The notes under the pieces were generated by a model. The model was given only the letters and a program-made list of their open reading frames with translations, made no database searches and was not told the origin of the DNA. 33,128 bases of DNA, taken from NCBI GenBank assembly GCA_014730185.1, contig WJIP01000280.1, forward strand, positions 1 through 33,128. The letters are read 5' to 3'. Source of the DNA: Caldithrix sp. (GTDB taxonomy: Bacteria; Calditrichota; Calditrichia; Calditrichales; Calditrichaceae). The translations under genes and the position numbers were made by a program. This document shows, one piece after another, positions 32,500 through 33,128 of this stretch. How positions within the stretch are numbered: position 1 is the first letter of the stretch; each line of letters begins with the position of its first letter.

Positions 32500-32973
32500 A
32501 TGCAATTAACCGATATTCTGTCCGAAGAATTTATCAAATTGGATCCGGATGCAAGGGATCGAGATACCTGCATTAAAAATTTGCTGGATCTGTTAGACAA
32601 ACATGAACTCATTAAAGATGTAGATAAAGCTTATAGGGCTGTCCTCGACCGGGAAAAAATCATGACGACCGGTGTGGGAAACGGCATTGCCATTCCTCAC
32701 TGTAAAGACAATTCCTGCCCTAACTTCGCCGTAGCTTTAGGGATTCACTGCAATGGTGTGGACTTCCAGGCCATTGATAAAAAGAATGCGCAACTTATTT
32801 TTCTGTTGGTAGGACCCGAAAACAACCCCGGATTGCATATCAAATTACTCAGTAGAATATCCCGACTGATGAGTAATGAAGAGCTACGCCATCAACTGAT
32901 CAAATGTAAATCAGCCGCAGAAGCCATTGAAATCATCAAGGAAGAAGAAAATTATTACTTTGACATCGAGTAA
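32500..32973 (+). CDS. Second PTS EIIA(Ntr)-like protein
   Basis: A 157-residue EIIA-2 paralogue of the divergent neighbour: H67 in GIAIPHCKDN, TTGVGNG just before it and LIFLLVGPENNPGLHIKLLS with the second His. The Cys after the active His (HCK) differs from the neighbour (HAK). Most likely a phospho-regulated signalling protein. GGAGG lies 4 nt before the ATG. A P-II-like gene starts 7 nt after its stop, suggesting the two are coupled. Intergenic DNA of 127 nt separates the divergent IIA genes and must contain both promoters. Confidence 0.88.
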   Translation: MQLTDILSEEFIKLDPDARDRDTCIKNLLDLLDKHELIKDVDKAYRAVLDREKIMTTGVGNGIAIPHCKDNSCPNFAVALGIHCNGVDFQAIDKKNAQLIFLLVGPENNPGLHIKLLSRISRLMSNEELRHQLIKCKSAAEAIEIIKEEENYYFDIE

Positions 32974-32979
32974 TCAGAC

Positions 32980-33128
32980 ATGAAATTGGTTATTTTTGTC
33001 CTCAATAATGAAGAGCATCTGGAGAATGTGCTGGAGGCTTTTGTGGAATTGGGAATTACCGGCGCTACTATTCTGGATAGCCTCGGAATGGGTCGGGTTT
33101 TAGCTCACGACATTCCAATTTTTGCCGG
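32980..33128 (+). CDS. P-II-like regulatory protein, N-terminal part (runs off right edge)
   Basis: The visible 49 codons read MKLVIFVLNNEEHLENVLEA, then FVELGITGATILDSLGMGRV and LAHDIPIFAG. The opening beta-strand, helix, and TGATILDSLGMGR segment resemble nitrogen regulatory P-II-like (ferredoxin-fold trimer) proteins found next to PTS IIA genes in various anaerobes. The T-loop and C-terminus lie outside the window. It starts 7 nt after the IIA stop with no clear Shine-Dalgarno, so translation is probably coupled. The role is inferred: a small sensor working with the adjacent IIA protein. Confidence 0.6.
   Translation, partial: MKLVIFVLNNEEHLENVLEAFVELGITGATILDSLGMGRVLAHDIPIFA

Overview
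The window looks like a chromosomal segment of a Gram-negative bacterium of the FCB superphylum, most likely Calditrichota or a close relative. This is inferred from type IX (Por)-style C-terminal sorting domains carrying a PNPFN motif on two very large exported proteins, a DUF2851 protein, signal-peptide/outer-membrane-barrel proteins, and the gene content as a whole. I could not run a taxonomic search. No insertion sequence, integrase, CRISPR array or phage gene was seen. Almost all genes lie on the minus strand; the plus-strand genes are a thioesterase, a cysteine-rich protein, an XRE regulator and the last two genes of the window.

Region by region. (1) 1-1.6 kb: the minus-strand operon tRNA-Thr(TGT)-tRNA-Gly(TCC)-tRNA-Thr(GGT)-tuf, with tuf running off the left edge, is the classical tRNA-tufB arrangement without tRNA-Tyr. 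A hotdog thioesterase is divergent to it. A second minus-strand tRNA cluster (Gln-Arg-Glu) has a good promoter and a hairpin terminator. (2) 1.66-4.6 kb: an exported metallophosphatase, a DECR-type 2,4-dienoyl-CoA reductase and a cold-shock protein in one direction. (3) 5.1-8.8 kb: an SDR, an exported MetX-like alpha/beta hydrolase and TrmO in a tight run, preceded by an MscS channel and a LapA-domain protein. (4) 9.2-14.6 kb: a secreted subtilase with three PKD domains and its own terminator, then gcdH (glutaryl-CoA dehydrogenase) directly followed by a receiver/HD-GYP protein. (5) 14.8-25.5 kb: the most striking part. One operon encodes a ~2200-residue beta-helix/FG-GAP/Ig surface protein, a secreted FecR-domain/Ig-like protein and an outer-membrane beta-barrel, then a DHFR-fold protein. 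A ~290-nt leader with two strong hairpins and an operator-like dyad over an extended -10 precedes it. (6) 25.6-30 kb: a lipoprotein lytic transglycosylase coupled to a DUF350 membrane protein, a cysteine/histidine-rich orphan, a very cysteine-rich ferredoxin and a DUF2851 protein. (7) 30.1-33.1 kb: an XRE regulator with palindromic repeats over its promoter and start, an NlpC/P60 lipoprotein, a short-chain polyprenyl diphosphate synthase, and two divergent PTS EIIA(Ntr)-like genes, the second followed by a P-II-like gene that runs off the right edge.

How they may work together: the giant protein, FecR-like protein and barrel are translated from one message and all carry export signals, which suggests a cell-envelope assembly (surface filament or sheath protein, periplasmic partner, outer-membrane pore or anchor). 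This is inference from operon structure and domains, and it is the best candidate here for an undescribed system. The IIA/IIA/P-II-like set looks like a signalling module whose target lies beyond the right edge.
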